Assembly: GCA_002751075.1 (NCBI GenBank)
Contig: NAOQ01000006.1
Coordinates: 246,984-310,983, forward strand
Direction of reading: 5' to 3'
Origin: Ichthyophonus hoferi
Lineage: Eukaryota > Opisthokonta > Ichthyosporea > Ichthyophonida > Ichthyophonidae
Length of the DNA stretch: 64,000 nt
Position numbers and translations under genes: made by a program. Within the stretch, counting starts at the first letter, position 1, and each line of letters opens with the position of its first letter. Below the pieces are notes generated by a model. That model saw only the letters and a list, made by a program, of their open reading frames with translations. It was not told where the DNA came from and ran no database searches. Of the stretch, positions 24,089-38,300 are shown in pieces.

Positions 24089-26935
24089 GAATATTAATTA
24101 ATTTAGGTATTTCTTTATATCTTTATATAGCCATACTCATTTAATATTAGTAGCAATTATTATTACATAGGTTGTCTGGAAACGTAGTTATTCCAATCTA
24201 TTGGTGCTGAGTGGCGATCCAAAATGATCAATCAACACGGAACCAGCCAATGGCAGAGGTCCCGCAACTATAACAAGCCATTTCAGATCATACATTTTGG
24301 GTCCAGCCCATTGCTTAGGCATCCTGCCCAAGATAAATCCTGCTGACTTGTTTAATAATAATAAAATGTCTTAACATGTATGCACTCCTTGTATCCAAAG
24401 GGATACGTTTAAATGCCGCTTAATCTGATATTCTCTCTCCTTCTAAACAAACATAAGTCACAGGAATGACCCAGTCTCTACTTACTATCCCCAACAGATT
24501 GCAGGACATCAAAGATACTGAATGGGGCTTGAGTTATGCATCCTTTAGCATCCAATCAGCTTGGCATAAAGTTGGGCGTGCAGGCAGTACAGCTAGTTAT
24601 CTGAATAATTGGCTTATCTAACGCTTTTTCAAAGATCTTCAATATTCAATTAACTTTACTTCCACATTGCCTAGATAACTTCATCTCTAAAAATACCTAC
24701 TTTGATAAACTACGGGCTTATCTTTGTTCAAAAAGTAGTTATTTCATTAGTGGTGTTTTTCTGTATTCCTAAATTGATTTAGTGACTTAGTTGAATTTTT
24801 TGTTTTGGTATAGTACGTAACGTTGTGTTTATTTGATTGTCCTGTTTGACTTAATATATAGGTCCAAATACATTGTTCATCCTATTTTTTTATATCCAAC
24901 AATAAATAAAAACAGTGTTGACATGATAAGGCTGCAGCAGTATCAAGTGCGAAAAAACATATATTGGCAAGTAGGCTTCTAGACTTCAAAATTGATATGG
25001 TCATATATAGCAGACCTCTGGAATCAAGGATTTAAAAGAGTAAAGGTGATATGAAAATATATATAGATTATGCGTTCTTGCACGAAGCAATATTTTCCTC
25101 TAAAAAAATGTATAGCATACAATATTCTAGCCTAGTATTCACTGGCTTGAAGGTAAATACAAACTTTATTTTCAAATCATGAGTTAAATGCTCCAATCAC
25201 TACTACTTCCTATATAAACAGATAGTTTCCACGGCAGTAACTGGTGCAGTACTATTAGATTCAACTAACACAAAAATTAATTTATAAATGAACCGTGTAC
25301 TTTTTGTAGGATTTCACACGAAACTGCAGGAATGTTGGAACACCATGCTAGCCTCAGTTGTACAGTTTTATACAGTAATAATGGTATAATATTAACTAAG
25401 TAACTCTAGGGATATTCAAACTAACAGCTAATATAACAATAATTGAGAAGTAAAAATATTTCCTCGTGAGGAATTATTTTCAGAAACCACTCTTAGCAAC
25501 TACTTCAATTATAGTTAACAATAATTTTTTGGCACATACAAGTTATGTTAACAGGAATACTAAGGAACCATATAAGAATATATATATATATATATTTGGA
25601 ATTTTCTAGGACTTGGAATTTTGGGCCTGTAATCATATTTATTAGAAATAGTTCTAGAATTAAAACAATCATATTGCTTTAACAAGTCCGTAAAGTACTA
25701 AGATCTAAGCATATAGTCGATTAGTACAAGGTTATCACTCCTACTTTACGAATCTGCCTTATAAGGTGAAAGAATGGAGTATCCACACTGGAACTATATA
25801 CCATATTGGGAAATGGGTGAGCCATTATTACTTTATTAGGAAGAGATTAGAAGTGGACTATCCAATCGATTATGAGGTAGTAATAGACCAATAAGGAGGG
25901 AAAATGAGAATGGGAGAAGAGAAAAAAGAGCCTATGTGAATTGAGGAATAAATAGATTATCGAATAGGATTAAGGAATAAATATATTATGAGACATGATC
26001 CAAGAATATGGCCATGCATATACTGGGTAAATAGAATAGTTGAGGTGAAAAATAAAATCTTTATGGCAAAACCCCTATCAGAAATTGAGAACGGTCATAT
26101 GTTTAAGTGGAATAATGGCCCTAGATATCAACAGAACCTTCAAGAAGGATACTCATTAAGAATGAGCAATTATAGGTATTAAGGACAATACGCTTATAGA
26201 GCTGAAGAAAAGGAACAAAACTCGAAAAGTATAGCTTTTGGGATTTGTAAAGCAGCGTGTGCAATAGGTATTATCTAGGAGGTCGGTCAAATAATAATTA
26301 TCAAATGGTTCTGTTCAAGAGGAATCGAGAATATGGAGCTAGAGCTCAGTATTTAACTGCCAGAACAACTAAACTTCAGAAGAACACAACCACTGTCAGA
26401 TATAGCTAATGTGATGCGTTGTCAAATGATAAACGAATCACAAAGTAGAACGTCTGTTTAAACAGAAATATTTAATTAATTTAGGTATTTCTTCATATAG
26501 CTACAAACATTTAATATTATTAGCAATTATTATTACATATCACAACACGTGCGTGGTATTGTATTTAAGCGTAATGAAACACATATGTAGCATGGGAACA
26601 TAGTTAATGCAATCTATTGGTGTTAAATAACAATCCTAGATGATTCATAAAAATTGAACCAGCCCATGATAGGGTTCTGCGACTATATATTAGCTCATTT
26701 CAGATCACATGTTTGGGGTCCAGTCAACACATTGCTTAGGCATCCTGCCTAAGACAAATACTACTGACTTGTTTAGTAATAAAAAATAGGTTTTAGCATA
26801 TCTGTATTCCGTGTATGCAAAGGGAAACGTTTAAGCTCCACTTAATTCAACGTTCTTTCTCCTTATAGAAAAATATAGGTCACATGGGGGGCGCCTGTCT
26901 TTACTTGGTATTCCCAACAACGTCCTGGATAGTTT
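24089..26935 (-). mobile_element. Diverged LTR-like direct repeat pair with about 1.95 kb between
   Basis: About 430-470 bp is repeated at 24089-24520 and 26467-26935. Shared blocks include 'ttaattaatttaggtatttct', 'catttcagatca', 'cattgcttaggcatcctgcc' and 'actgacttgttta'. Read on the minus strand each copy starts near TGTTGG and carries a TATATA stretch toward its end, as LTRs do. The interior has no recognisable pol, so it may be a small non-autonomous or heavily decayed LTR element. The copies agree at about four bases in five in the best parts, so it is old. It is broken. Plain segmental duplication remains possible. Confidence 0.45.
25988..26182 (+). other. Unassigned 64-codon frame between the LTR-like repeats
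   Basis: A short frame beginning MRHDPRIWPC inside the repeat-flanked segment. It shows no recognisable domain. It is probably chance or element-derived. Confidence 0.12.
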
Positions 26936-26949
26936 CGTTCCTATTTAAG

Positions 26950-28020
26950 TGTAATAGGTTAACACTGTAATTCACCTCTTCATAGGGGTTTAATATATAT
27001 GTATCAGACAAAACTCCTTTTGTCGGTTATGATGATGACTTCAGGGTAACTATCGTGATTGCAGCTTTATTCATGAAGTAATTGAAACATAGAATTCTCT
27101 TACAGAAGTGTTCAAAATTAAGTAAATACAATTTAATCCAAGTTAGATTATGGCTTTTAATTGAGTAAGAAATTGACTTAATCTAAGTAATGCACTATAA
27201 ATCATGGGGTACACATAGATTCATAAATCATAGTTATATCAGGAATTAGTTTGGTTTCAAGGGTAATATTTTCAAATAGAAAATTTAATACTGAACCACT
27301 GGTTACATTAAATACTTAACCTAAAAGTACATTTGTGGCCGTGTAATTGATAGATAGGTCATTAGCAAGGTACACAGGTCTGACCAATGATAGCTTTTCC
27401 TTAGACTATACACAGACATTAAGCCTAGACTCGAGTTTTTCAGCTTAGTTAAATATAAATAAAATAACACTTATATGTTAAGATTATAACTTTGTTCAGA
27501 TAGTGTCATTCTAGTCAGAAACCTGTTAGTCGTAAAGGGAAGATAGTTATTTATATAGCTTCCAAGAATTGGCTAGAAGACTTAATAGACAAGAGGGTAC
27601 AAGTGGAGACTAGTTCACACTATGAAGTCAACAACCTAAAGCAAGACTTAGGTGAAAACCGCAATATCTCTATGTTCTGCAACAACTTCCAATTTGACAT
27701 AAATAGTCGGCACATGTCAACAGAGATAGATCCAGAGTCAACAAGCATTAGTGCCAATTTTAACAGTTCCATACACCATAATAATTTATTGACGTATGCT
27801 CTCCAATCAATCTGGATATTGATTTGCTGCTCATGTAGTCAATTAAAGTATGACTTGTTTGCTAGCATTTCGGTATATATGCTTATCACAAACCAGTAAA
27901 ATAAAGATTTCCAAAATCAACCAAATGGCCCACCCATTAATAACAACTAACACAGTTATGTTGCACACGTGACACATTTTTAAAGTTTTGGAATAAACGT
28001 TTCATTGTCTAATACATCAA
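26950..28020. other. Spacer downstream of ABCB8
   Basis: AT-rich, without recognisable exons. A plus-strand frame at 27603-27899 (98 codons) has no domain, no splice context and no homology that I recognise. Confidence 0.4.
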
Positions 28021-28024
28021 GTCA

Positions 28025-28030
28025 TTTATT
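28025..28030 (-). terminator. Candidate polyadenylation signal of ABCB8
   Basis: AATAAA on the minus strand about 340 bp past the ABCB8 stop. Candidate only. Confidence 0.3.
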
Positions 28031-28367
28031 TGTTGAGTAAATGTAGGTTCTTAAGATTTCTTGGTATATATATCTACATGCGTACATACATAAATCAATT
28101 GTGAAGAGCAATGCACATGAAACAGAAAGAAAAATTGGCATTATCGTATGGAGTGGACCAGTCACCACAACACAAACCTAGTATAAACTAGAGCAACTGA
28201 TTCAGGTGAAACCCAAAACCATGAACCAAGTATGATCAAAGAAAAGTCAAATGTTAAACTATCTTGCACAAGGGTGTCCCCACCATGCCATCTTAATAAG
28301 CTATTTGACTACACCTATCATCTTATCCTCAAGCTTTACAAACCGTAGATACACTTAAATAGGCCAA

Positions 28368-31300
28368 CTACTCTACAGGCAGATCTTCGGGATTGATCTG
28401 TCGGCTGACCAAGGTGGCATAAATACCCATCTTGGCCACTAGTTCATCATGAGTGCCCACCTCCACCACTTTCCCCTTCTTTAGAACCGCAATACAGTCG
28501 GCATTCTACCCCAAATACCACTGATTAATGAATTGACCAAACCATTGCAGGGTCTGCATACCCACCCTGGCAATGGCCTACAACATTAACAGCTTTCATC
28601 TAAATTGGTGAGTGTCTTAGATGTGGGCACCCTTAAATAGTAAGGTATATAGCCTTACAGTGTAGAGAGGCATTTAGAAAGGAACACATCGAAGTAGCAT
28701 CCACAAATACATATTTGAGGAAGAAGACACATACGATTAACCTACCCTGATAGTACTCAGACGATGTGCAATCACAATCACCGTCCTCCCAACTAGAAGT
28801 CGGTCCAGTGCCTCCTGGACCTGTCCCCGACATCAATGTTCCTTTCTTAAAAATCATATACATACATGCTACCCACAGATACTCTCTAGACGAACCATGC
28901 CAACTATCATATAGTGAGTGATACATAAATGCTTCTTATTGACACAAAAGCACCACTATTAGCATTTAGAGTCCCTTCTTTTTAGTATACATATTCTTAT
29001 CATCATCCCATCAACTATGTCCTTGACAATCTTCGACTAGATCAGTTTGACTAAGATCAATAGAGTATGCACATAGTAACACATGGACACTAAGGGAATT
29101 AACTAAAACTTATGGAAAGCAAATAGACAAAAAGTAAGAAGGATAGGGAAAATATCACTATTATCTTTTTGGTCATTTCTCACAGGGCAACAACAAGACA
29201 ACCATTATGTTACCCACATTATACTTTGCTTCCCTACATACACACTCATGCACAACTTAAATACATAAACTTTAACATTCCCTTAATGGATGTCATTGAC
29301 AATGAGGATATAAGAGGCATGTGCATACCAGTCGCTCTGACTCGGTGTCTAGGGCACTGGTTGCCTCGTCCAGAATCAGGATGCGCGGATTCTGATAAGT
29401 TAAATGTCAGCGACTTGTTCATCCCATACACACTATAGTAACTACTAAGCCAACCAGAATAAAATATGATGCATGGTGGCACATCATCTCCTATCCTCAA
29501 ACATTACAGTTAATCGGTAGGTAATACTAACTTTCAACAGAGCCCTGGCAATAGCCAGGCGCTGCCTTTGGCCACCTGAGAGGGTCTTTCCCCTCTCGCC
29601 CACTATGGTCTGGTAGCTCTCTGGAAACCCTCTGCATGCACACAGTTTGTTAGCACCTTACTACCTACACCCCTTGGCTTGCATACATAGGGGCAAGCAC
29701 AGGCAGGCATGCAGGGTGATATAGACATTGTCTCTATATAAAAAGTTTTAGGCCCTTTGGCAGCACCCAGTATCCGTCCTGTTAGAGAGTGGACAGGGGT
29801 ACACTGACATGCAGATAGAAAGGCAAGTATGCTACCCACGTGACAAAATCATCGGCATTGGCCTGTCTGGCGGCCTCGTAAACCTCTTCATCTGTGGCGT
29901 CCATACGGCCATAACGGATGTTCTCCATGATGGTTCCACCAAACAGTGTAGGCTCCTGCACGCTTATTTAGTTACAAATAACATGGAAAGGGCGAGACCT
30001 TAATCATGGGTCATGTGGTGGCGCCTATAAGGACAACTCCCGACTACCCCATGTACACATTATTCATGGCTAATTAATTTAGTATATTTGCATGTCAAAA
30101 ATGACCTATACACATTATAAGATCATTTCCTTTTGGTATATATTGTTTACCTTCCATAATTATTATAAAAACTTATACAAATTACAGCCACATAAATCAA
30201 ATCCCACCAATACCTGGCCTATGTAGCCAATCAGTTTGCCCCTGACCCAACTAGGATCTAATTCCTTGATGTCCATGCCATCCAAGAGCACCTGCCCATT
30301 CTGCGGATCATAGAAACGTTCCACCAAATTACCTATTGTTGACTTGCCTGCAATAGCCCGTCAGAAAGGGTCCATCAATGATGTATACATCAATAGTAAT
30401 ATAACCACGGTTATAGAGGATACATGCATATGTGAAGTAATAAAAGTTTTGTCAGAGCAGACAAAAGACCCCATATATCCAAGATCGGTAAAACGAAATT
30501 GTAAAGTAAACAACACGACTCACAGACAAAAGCCACACCACCTACCAGAACCCGATGGCCCACAAAGGGCAAGAACCTGGCCAGGTTCTGCCTTAAGGCT
30601 GAATTTCGTCAGTACAGGTTGCTCTGGGCGGCTAGGGTAAGTAAAGTCCACCTCCCTGAATTCAATCTTGGGGCCTATAGACATTAGTAGCAATTACCCA
30701 GTATTCCGCCACAACACCACATATTGTTCTCAGGGAAGATTGGAGACACACCTCACCACGAATATCCAGTAATGTAAGGCCACCTTTGACAGGAATAGTT
30801 GCAGGCAGGAGGATATACTCTAGTACTCTGGCCCCCGCCACACTGCCCCGTACTAACTCACCAAACAGTGTAGATAGGTTGGCTAGTGATTTCTGCACCA
30901 TTTGGGTGCTGACCAAGAAGGCCATCAAGTCGCCTGCAGTCAGACTGCCCTGGCCTATCATAATGCCACCATAGGACAGCACACCCAGCGTCATACAGTT
31001 GATTGCCATGCTCGTGCACCCCTGGAACACACCTAGTACATAGTCAGTCCCCTGCCTGCCAGTTTTCTAGCCTGATCCCCTCATATGCATATACCCCAGG
31101 ACGTACCAATACCCAGTCCCAACAACATGTTGATTGCGCCGGCTCTTTGCACCTCCTTGTTGTAGGCAGTTATTTCATAGTCCTCCGTTGCGAAGGCCCT
31201 CACTGTGCGAATATTACCTGCCCATGATACGGTAGCCCACATAAGAATAGGTAAATCTAAGGGGAGCCTCCCCCCAACCACTTCATATTACTGCTGGTAG

Positions 31301-34262
31301 TGCTATGACCTATTATACATGCCCTACCTATGATAGTACACATGCCTTGTCTTCTTACACTTCTGTAAAGATAGATTATATAATGCTTACCTATGCTCTC
31401 GTCTGCTACAGAGGTTGCCACGCCAACCTGCTTTTGGGCCGCTCTGGAAAGTACACGAAGAAAGTGACCAAAGAGACTGCCGGCAGCCACTACCCCCCAT
31501 GTGTCAATCATTCACATGTGTGTATAGGACAATGCACAAGAGAATGAAGGTGATGATGAGAAGGAGGGGAATGTGAGCCAAGAGGAAATCCGTAACAGCC
31601 CCGAGAAGAAGGCAAAGAATGTATATTTTAAGAAGAGAAACCGCAAATAAATGGGGAACACTAGAGGAAATAGCAATGCATAAAAACATAGTGTAGTCAT
31701 AACACAGGTCATGATAACACCATACCGAGTCACACATCCAACTGTCTACAAAGCCCACTACCAAACAGTATATGTGGTCTGTATGCTCATCCATACCATT
31801 CTCAATACCAACAAGTAAACCATCGCATATATGCAGCTTATAAGCAGATATTAGAGTCACCACAGAAGGCCCTCACCCATGGCTGGGACCATGGAGACGG
31901 TCAGGAGGGTTAGCTCGGGAGAGATCATCATCAGGGTCATCACACTGCCTGAAAACTGTATGGTTGACCTCAGACCATTGGACACAGCACTCTTGAACGC
32001 ACTCTTGAACTCTACAATAGAAACAAGGTGGATTAGATGTGGGGTAGGTCCCTGCCCACGTATTGACATAACAGATCCTGGGAGGGCACATACCCTGAAC
32101 ATCATTAGTGAGCCGACCCACTAGCTCCCCAGAGTGATGGGTGTCAAAGAATCCCATGTCCTGTGTAACCAGGGCCTTGTACAGCTGTATGCGCATGCGC
32201 TCTGCCAAACTTTCACCTGGAACGTTAAGTAGATTAGACGTGGTGGGATATGGCCTGCCCATTGCCCATAGTATTGATTTTACCTACATGCCAGTACACG
32301 CCCCTCCCATACATTCCCGTCCTAGTTCTTTCATAAAAAGCCAATTAGCAGAATAAATCTTCATTGCTATAAAATCCACCCATTATATATCAATGTGATA
32401 CCATCCCTGGCTAGGACTAAGGTGAAGTTTCTACACAGTCCTGCTACTATTACATGGATGAGGGATTGGGCACGCACCTACATAGGCCAACACAGTGATG
32501 TAGATGGCAGTTAACAGACCATGCATGCTATACAGGCCCAATAATGCCATGCCTGCAGTACGCAGTACTTGTTGATCAAAACCTGTGTGGTCTCCCTTCT
32601 GTCACATTTCGAATTGGCATAAGAGATGGTCCTATCTATAAGGCCATAATAATACAACATGCATGATTGCAGACCATGAATACACATTTATAACCCTTTT
32701 ATACCCATTTCACAGGTTCTACCTTACAGTGTTACATCCATGTGGCCGCTAAATAGCGAGCTACCAAACAACAAACCATAATATATCCCAATGGCTCTAC
32801 TTACAATGCGATTAAAGATAAATGCTATAATATGGATGCAAAGACAAAGAATAACATAGCTGCAAATGCTCACAATGTAACCAGCCTTACAATAAAAACA
32901 CATCCCAGAAAGACCCACGGTACACCGACCATACAGCATGTATTAACAGACACAGCAGGCAGGCCTCACCTCCATCCTTTGACATGTTGTTTATCAGATT
33001 GACCAGGTTGCCCAGAGCTCCAGGAATACGAATATTCATAAGGGCAGTACCAAAGGCTGTGCCTACAGCCACTAATAACCACAAGGCATCGGGGAGAAGA
33101 AGCTTCAGAAGGGCTCCCAGGGGGAGGGTAGGGTTTGGCTTACTAGGTACACTTACGGGTATGTCTTTCTTAACAGCCACAATGCGGGCAACAGGGGAAG
33201 CAGGGGGGGGCCTCATAGCCTCACACATCACCTTACAAGAAGGCCCTGCCTTGGCCCCTATCACACCCAGGCCTATCAGGCCTATCTTGCAACTTGATTG
33301 GCCCAGCCATTTACACAGGGTGAGACGAGCTGTGACTCGAGCTAAAGGAAGGGCCCGCAGAGTGGAGAGGGAGGCCCGAGGGGTTCTACTTGCTAGGGTA
33401 GCGGATAGGGTGCCTAATCGACCTGTGAACCTGTAAATACATCACCATCAGGTATAAAGAGGTTTCATGCCCCCTGACACGACTAAAAACTGCTAAGGTA
33501 AGATTGTAAGTGAGTGAGTGAGAGAGGAGCGGAGAGGATATATTCCAATATGGCTAAAACACAAGAAAATAATATGACCATTAAAGTGCAGTAGCCTTGA
33601 TTGATACCATAAAAGGGCTACGGCCCGTGAGGCTACATACCAACCTACAGCATGTTATTCCTTCTCCTGTGCTAACGGACTACTATAGCACATACATCAT
33701 GTCTCTATCTTTCCCCTTTTCCCTGACATAGATTTAATTCTTTTAGAAGTCATGTTGTTATATATGCATAATAGCATGTACACTATTAGCCTTTTTTGCT
33801 ATGGCATATATATATCGTCAACTTAGAATTCGTTTGTGCATTTTTTTTATGTGTTTGTGACCGAGGAGTCCATGTTAAAGGTAGTCAGCCCACAAATCTT
33901 GAAGAACTTGGATTAAGGGAAGGGTATAGAGGTAAATTATAAATTCATATATAACAACCAATATAACAAAAACGAATGTGAGGAGATATGTAAATACGGT
34001 GAATTATAGGAGATTTCAAGTAATAGTGAAAGTGGGGGCAATAATAAAAAGAGCACATGTGCTGTTTGCAGACCAGGTGGTAGTGGAAGGCCTCTCTATC
34101 ACTGGTAAACATAAAAGTATTTTTGTGTGACAGCCATGAGATGCTGTAAAAAGTCCACCTGAGTTGCATACGGACACTCTTACACTCATCTTACCTGGAT
34201 AGGCCCGGGCCTGCCTGCAGGGAAGTACCTGCTAGACGCAGTGCCACCCGTCCCAAACTCAT
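28368..34262 (-). CDS. ABCB8: Mitochondrial ABC half-transporter, ABCB8 type
   Basis: ABCB8 is an inner-membrane half transporter with matrix-facing ATPase, linked to iron export and the mitochondrial K-ATP channel. Fifteen exons join in frame (710 aa; human about 735): 34262-34195, 33430-32970, 32582-32478, 32216-32094, 32011-31877, 31489-31391, 31217-31107, 31032-30757, 30674-30546, 30347-30214, 29955-29840, 29631-29532, 29391-29329, 28820-28746, 28505-28368. The N-terminus is rich in Arg/Ser/Leu ([12 protein letters not shown]), fitting a mitochondrial presequence. The membrane domain carries ABCB8-like [16 protein letters not shown] and [19 protein letters not shown]. Nucleotide-binding motifs are Walker A GPSGSGKST (498-506), signature LSGGQRQR (603-610), Walker B LILDEATS (624-631) and H-loop H659. 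An intron splits Walker A just before the Lys codon. It is closer to ABCB8 than to ABCB10 by the EFKS and [19 protein letters not shown] stretches. Confidence 0.95.
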
Positions 34263-35390
34263 GTTGCCGTACAACAACTGCCACTATGATACTGTAACTC
34301 TACTGTCTACGGGGCCACCTCCTGTGCTATCGATAAGGAATGAGACACTGTTATACAATTTACACTTCTTAAACACCACCATATATACTATACCACAATA
34401 GTAGTATGAATACTCGATCTCATAATTATTACTTACATTATCACACTTAAGGGAACATAGGCCGCTACTCTGTACCACCACTATAGACCAATCATGAGTT
34501 AGGATCTTAATACATCCTCTTAATGACGTACTGTGATTAGTTGAAATAGGTGTTGCATCATATAGGGGCCCTCTTTCTTGGCTACACTAAATAGAAGCTA
34601 TGCACACGGATTATACTTATATTTAAAGTTCACACTATATGAGCACCAAAATAGTTTCTTTTACTTGAGTTTTATTATTAACCCTCTAACAGAGTGTATT
34701 GTGCAAATTTTTATAAACGTTATTGATAAAAGATATAAAAGATATTAGGGGGATCCTGCCCAATAATATCATTTGTTGTTATAACCCTTATATAGTTATA
34801 CTTCAATATATTATTTTCTCATTGGCTAATATAAAATTTACCTATTGGCACATTTCTTATTGGTGCCTTTACAACAGGAATGTACATATGTACATGTTTA
34901 CATTATATTAGAACATGCTCCTAAGTTAATAATGATAAGTAACATAAAACTAGACACATTATAATTCAAGAGACAATGCTTTAATATTAGATTTGCCTGA
35001 AGAAAGAGGTAGAATTATAGCTTCCACAGTATCATTATAATACATACCATCTGGTAATCATATCCAATACACCACGTCAAGTCAAATTATGATTGGTTTA
35101 TAATATAATATTAAAATGTGAGAATCTTACGGCCTCTACAACCGTTAATTGATTTTTAAGTATCTTTCAAACCAATTATAAAATGCTTGGTTTTTATAAT
35201 GGTTTGATTTATATGCACTACAACCCTGCATAGCCCACAACATACAATACATACATATACAGCACAGCAAACACAACTATATGTACATGTATGCACCAAC
35301 TCGGACTACTGTGGTGCCTAGTGTTTCCAACAGGACCAGCGGTGTCTTACTACTACGAGTCTAGATTAGGTAGGGCAGTACAATATCAAG
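34263..35390. promoter_or_regulatory. Divergent promoter region, ABCB8 / FERRY3
   Basis: The start codons of ABCB8 (minus) and FERRY3 (plus) are 1,128 bp apart and face away from each other. The interval contains several CCAAT/ATTGG pentamers and no exon I can support. Shared regulation is possible but not shown. Confidence 0.45.
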
Positions 35391-38300
35391 ATGGACCCCT
35401 GGGACACTGACACTCAAATCAGCCTGAAGCTACAAGTGGGCGAATATACGGTACAGTTGGGACAAGGGTAGGGGTGCACTTTTAAGAGGGTGTATGGTAA
35501 TCGTATTACCTACAGGTGCAGTTGACACTTTCTGTACCGCTCAAAATTGATGTGGACCAATGTGTGCAAAAGGTGATAGAGGAGCACAATCTGCCCCTTC
35601 ATCTGGCCCCCTCCATGGTACATCCTTACTCTTTGCCCTCTTTATCTTTTTTGAATTATACAGAGAGGCACATGCCTCAGGGCCGGACTACCTCCCCAAT
35701 GCTCAGTGTATAGTAGGGTGGGTACACCATGCGCTTGCAGTGCAGTAAATTATGTGTTCTTTATCTGTGCAGGTATTGCAGTTGCGCTCCCAGTTAGACA
35801 GAGACGCCCAAGCACTACAGGATAGGACAGCAGCCGTGGTTATGGAAACGAAAGACATTGAACGTGTAGCACATGGGTGGAAAGGTACGGACTTCTCCTT
35901 TTACCCAGACCTTTATATATTAGGCCTGACTTTGTCCGGTTTATCAGCTACAGGATTATGCCTCTATTATCCCTTGCTCCCTGTCAATCATACATTTTAT
36001 CCTGACTGTACGCCGTGCTGATATGTTAAACTATTATCACTCTGCTGCTGTAGTTTGAGAATATATACTATTTATAGTGATGATACGATAGTCCACTTAC
36101 CCCAAGTATCCTGGGGAGACCTCTACCCTAGTTTATAGACTATCAACCCTCTACCCTGCATGTGGGCCACTATGTACCATACAATAGAAAGTTGGTAGAA
36201 GGTAGGAATATGATCATATCTGATTGGTGGAAAATACAGAGTTATTCGCCAAGAGTCACGTGACCTATGCACCAGAGACCCCTCGGGATGATATTGACCA
36301 ATTGGGGCCAGCCTATTATAAACTAGTACATTCCCCAGCCTTTGATTCCCTGTTGCAGCTAGAACAGCATTATGGTGTGTGGTGAGGTGTGGGAGCAGTC
36401 GTATTCTACTATATTCCATTATATATTACTATATTCAACTACATTTCACTCTATTTCATGGCTGTTATTTTCTACCGTTGCCTCTTTGTAGTAGGTATCA
36501 GTGGGATTATATCTAGCCATTCTTTACTTTGCAGCATTCTTGTTCTGCTCTATCTTACTCCCCTACCCCTCTTAATCTACCAGCTATAATTATCTGATGG
36601 GTTAGTTAATGCAAGACCTTGCGTGATAGATCTATTGCGAATGCACCAATAAGTGGTATATGGGCTAGATCGGGTGTTAGTGATTGTGATCATTAAATAA
36701 GGCAAGTGTGTTATGCCGCACCTAGTTAGGTATTATGCGAGTTAATGCTTGGGCTGGTTGGAGCTTATATTCATGGTTAGTGGGTGCGTATAGGGTACGT
36801 GCGACTAATTGATTGAAAGCGCACCAGACAGGGCTATAGGAGAGGCACGTAGACAGCACAAGGTAGAGATGGGTGAGCTAAAGGCCATACAGGACACATC
36901 TGTTCAGGGCTTGAAGCGGTTGGTGAAGAGAGGACAGGCGAATGAGATGGAGCTACAGGAACTTATGACCAATCATGAGAGAGAGAGGGCACAACTGAGG
37001 GCCCAGTGGGACCACGATCAGAAAGAACGGGTTGGCCTACAAGTATGTACGTGTACTGTCTGATTGGGTATAGGCCATCTCTGATTATGACTATTATGGC
37101 CTTAAGGGACCTTGTGTTATATATCCACAGGCTTATTTTAGTATTTCACTGCCTGGAACACTCATTGGCCAATTCATTTCTTCCCCCTCACAATTAGTCC
37201 ATTTATTTATTTTTTCTTATACATACTCTTGCACACATACTTTTGTGGGCATGCATAGACCAGGCTATACACCCCTATACGCCTTTGTATATGAATACAT
37301 ATTACCGGCACACCGAGTTTCATACTAACATATACCTTTTGGTACCCACACAACAGTACAAGCACATCCATTCATATATATTTATATACACACGACATGC
37401 ATACACATATGCCAACATGAGCATATACACACATTATTTTCACTTTGCTTATCTATTTATATCTACATCCACACATAGCGTAAAGAATACAGAGAGTGGG
37501 TGCTATTGCAGGACCTGACCACCGTGGATGACATGGCCAAGGCCCCTGCCTCTACCCTGACCCTAGGTATGATGGCTGTCATTCATATGTGTAGTTATAG
37601 TGGTAGCAACAAGCCTATACACCTGCTTCTATATGTGGGTAATATGCACTTCCTCCTTTTCCTCTCTGTTCAGGGCACTGACCTGAACCAATTGGCACCA
37701 AAGGGTTAATAACGTGTTGCCAGGCAGGAAAGAGTCGTCAGGAAGTGAAGATATACAGGATGGCAGAGAGGAGAGCTTCACCGTCCACCTGGGGGCCCAG
37801 GTAGGTCCCCTTTCCAGCCACAGGCTACTATAGCTGTAGACCTGGGGCTAGCCCCTCTATATCTTCTATTTTCTGCTTATATATTTTGCTTATATGATGG
37901 TCTATTCTTGTTTTTCTGTTATTTGTTCTACTCTGAACACAATAAACCACGTGTCTCGTACAATCTGCTTCCCTTTCCTACCCAGCCCAACTCTCACCCC
38001 CGTCCCATAGAGGCCCTAGTGGTGAATGACTACGTGATCATGGATATTAGAAAGTATTGCACCATCTTATTATACACACTATATTGAGTTCTAATACGCG
38101 ATGTCACAGCTCAAGACCAGCCACAATATGTGTCTAGTATGTAGAGATCCACTACAAGAACTGTCCCTGGTTGGCTACCATCTCACCCAAGCCAAGACCC
38201 TTAATAAGCTCTCTCTGTACTCCCCCTCTATTTCAGGTAGTTCTATAGTAATTTTATCTCTTCCTTCTTGCTGTTCCTATATACCTCACCGTATATATAT

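Noticed and set aside
28550-28580. Possible small exon in the last ABCB8 intron
   Set aside because: The exons at 28820-28746 and 28505-28368 already join in phase through the conserved [15 protein letters not shown] region.
32984-33436. 150-codon plus-strand frame
   Set aside because: It is antisense to the large second exon of ABCB8, whose minus-strand frame is conserved and spliced.
37985-38057. Possible extra FERRY3 exon after an AG (PNSHPRPIEALVVND)
   Set aside because: It lacks a GT donor at its end, and the homologous protein continues directly from HLGAQ to LKTSHN in the exon at 38110.
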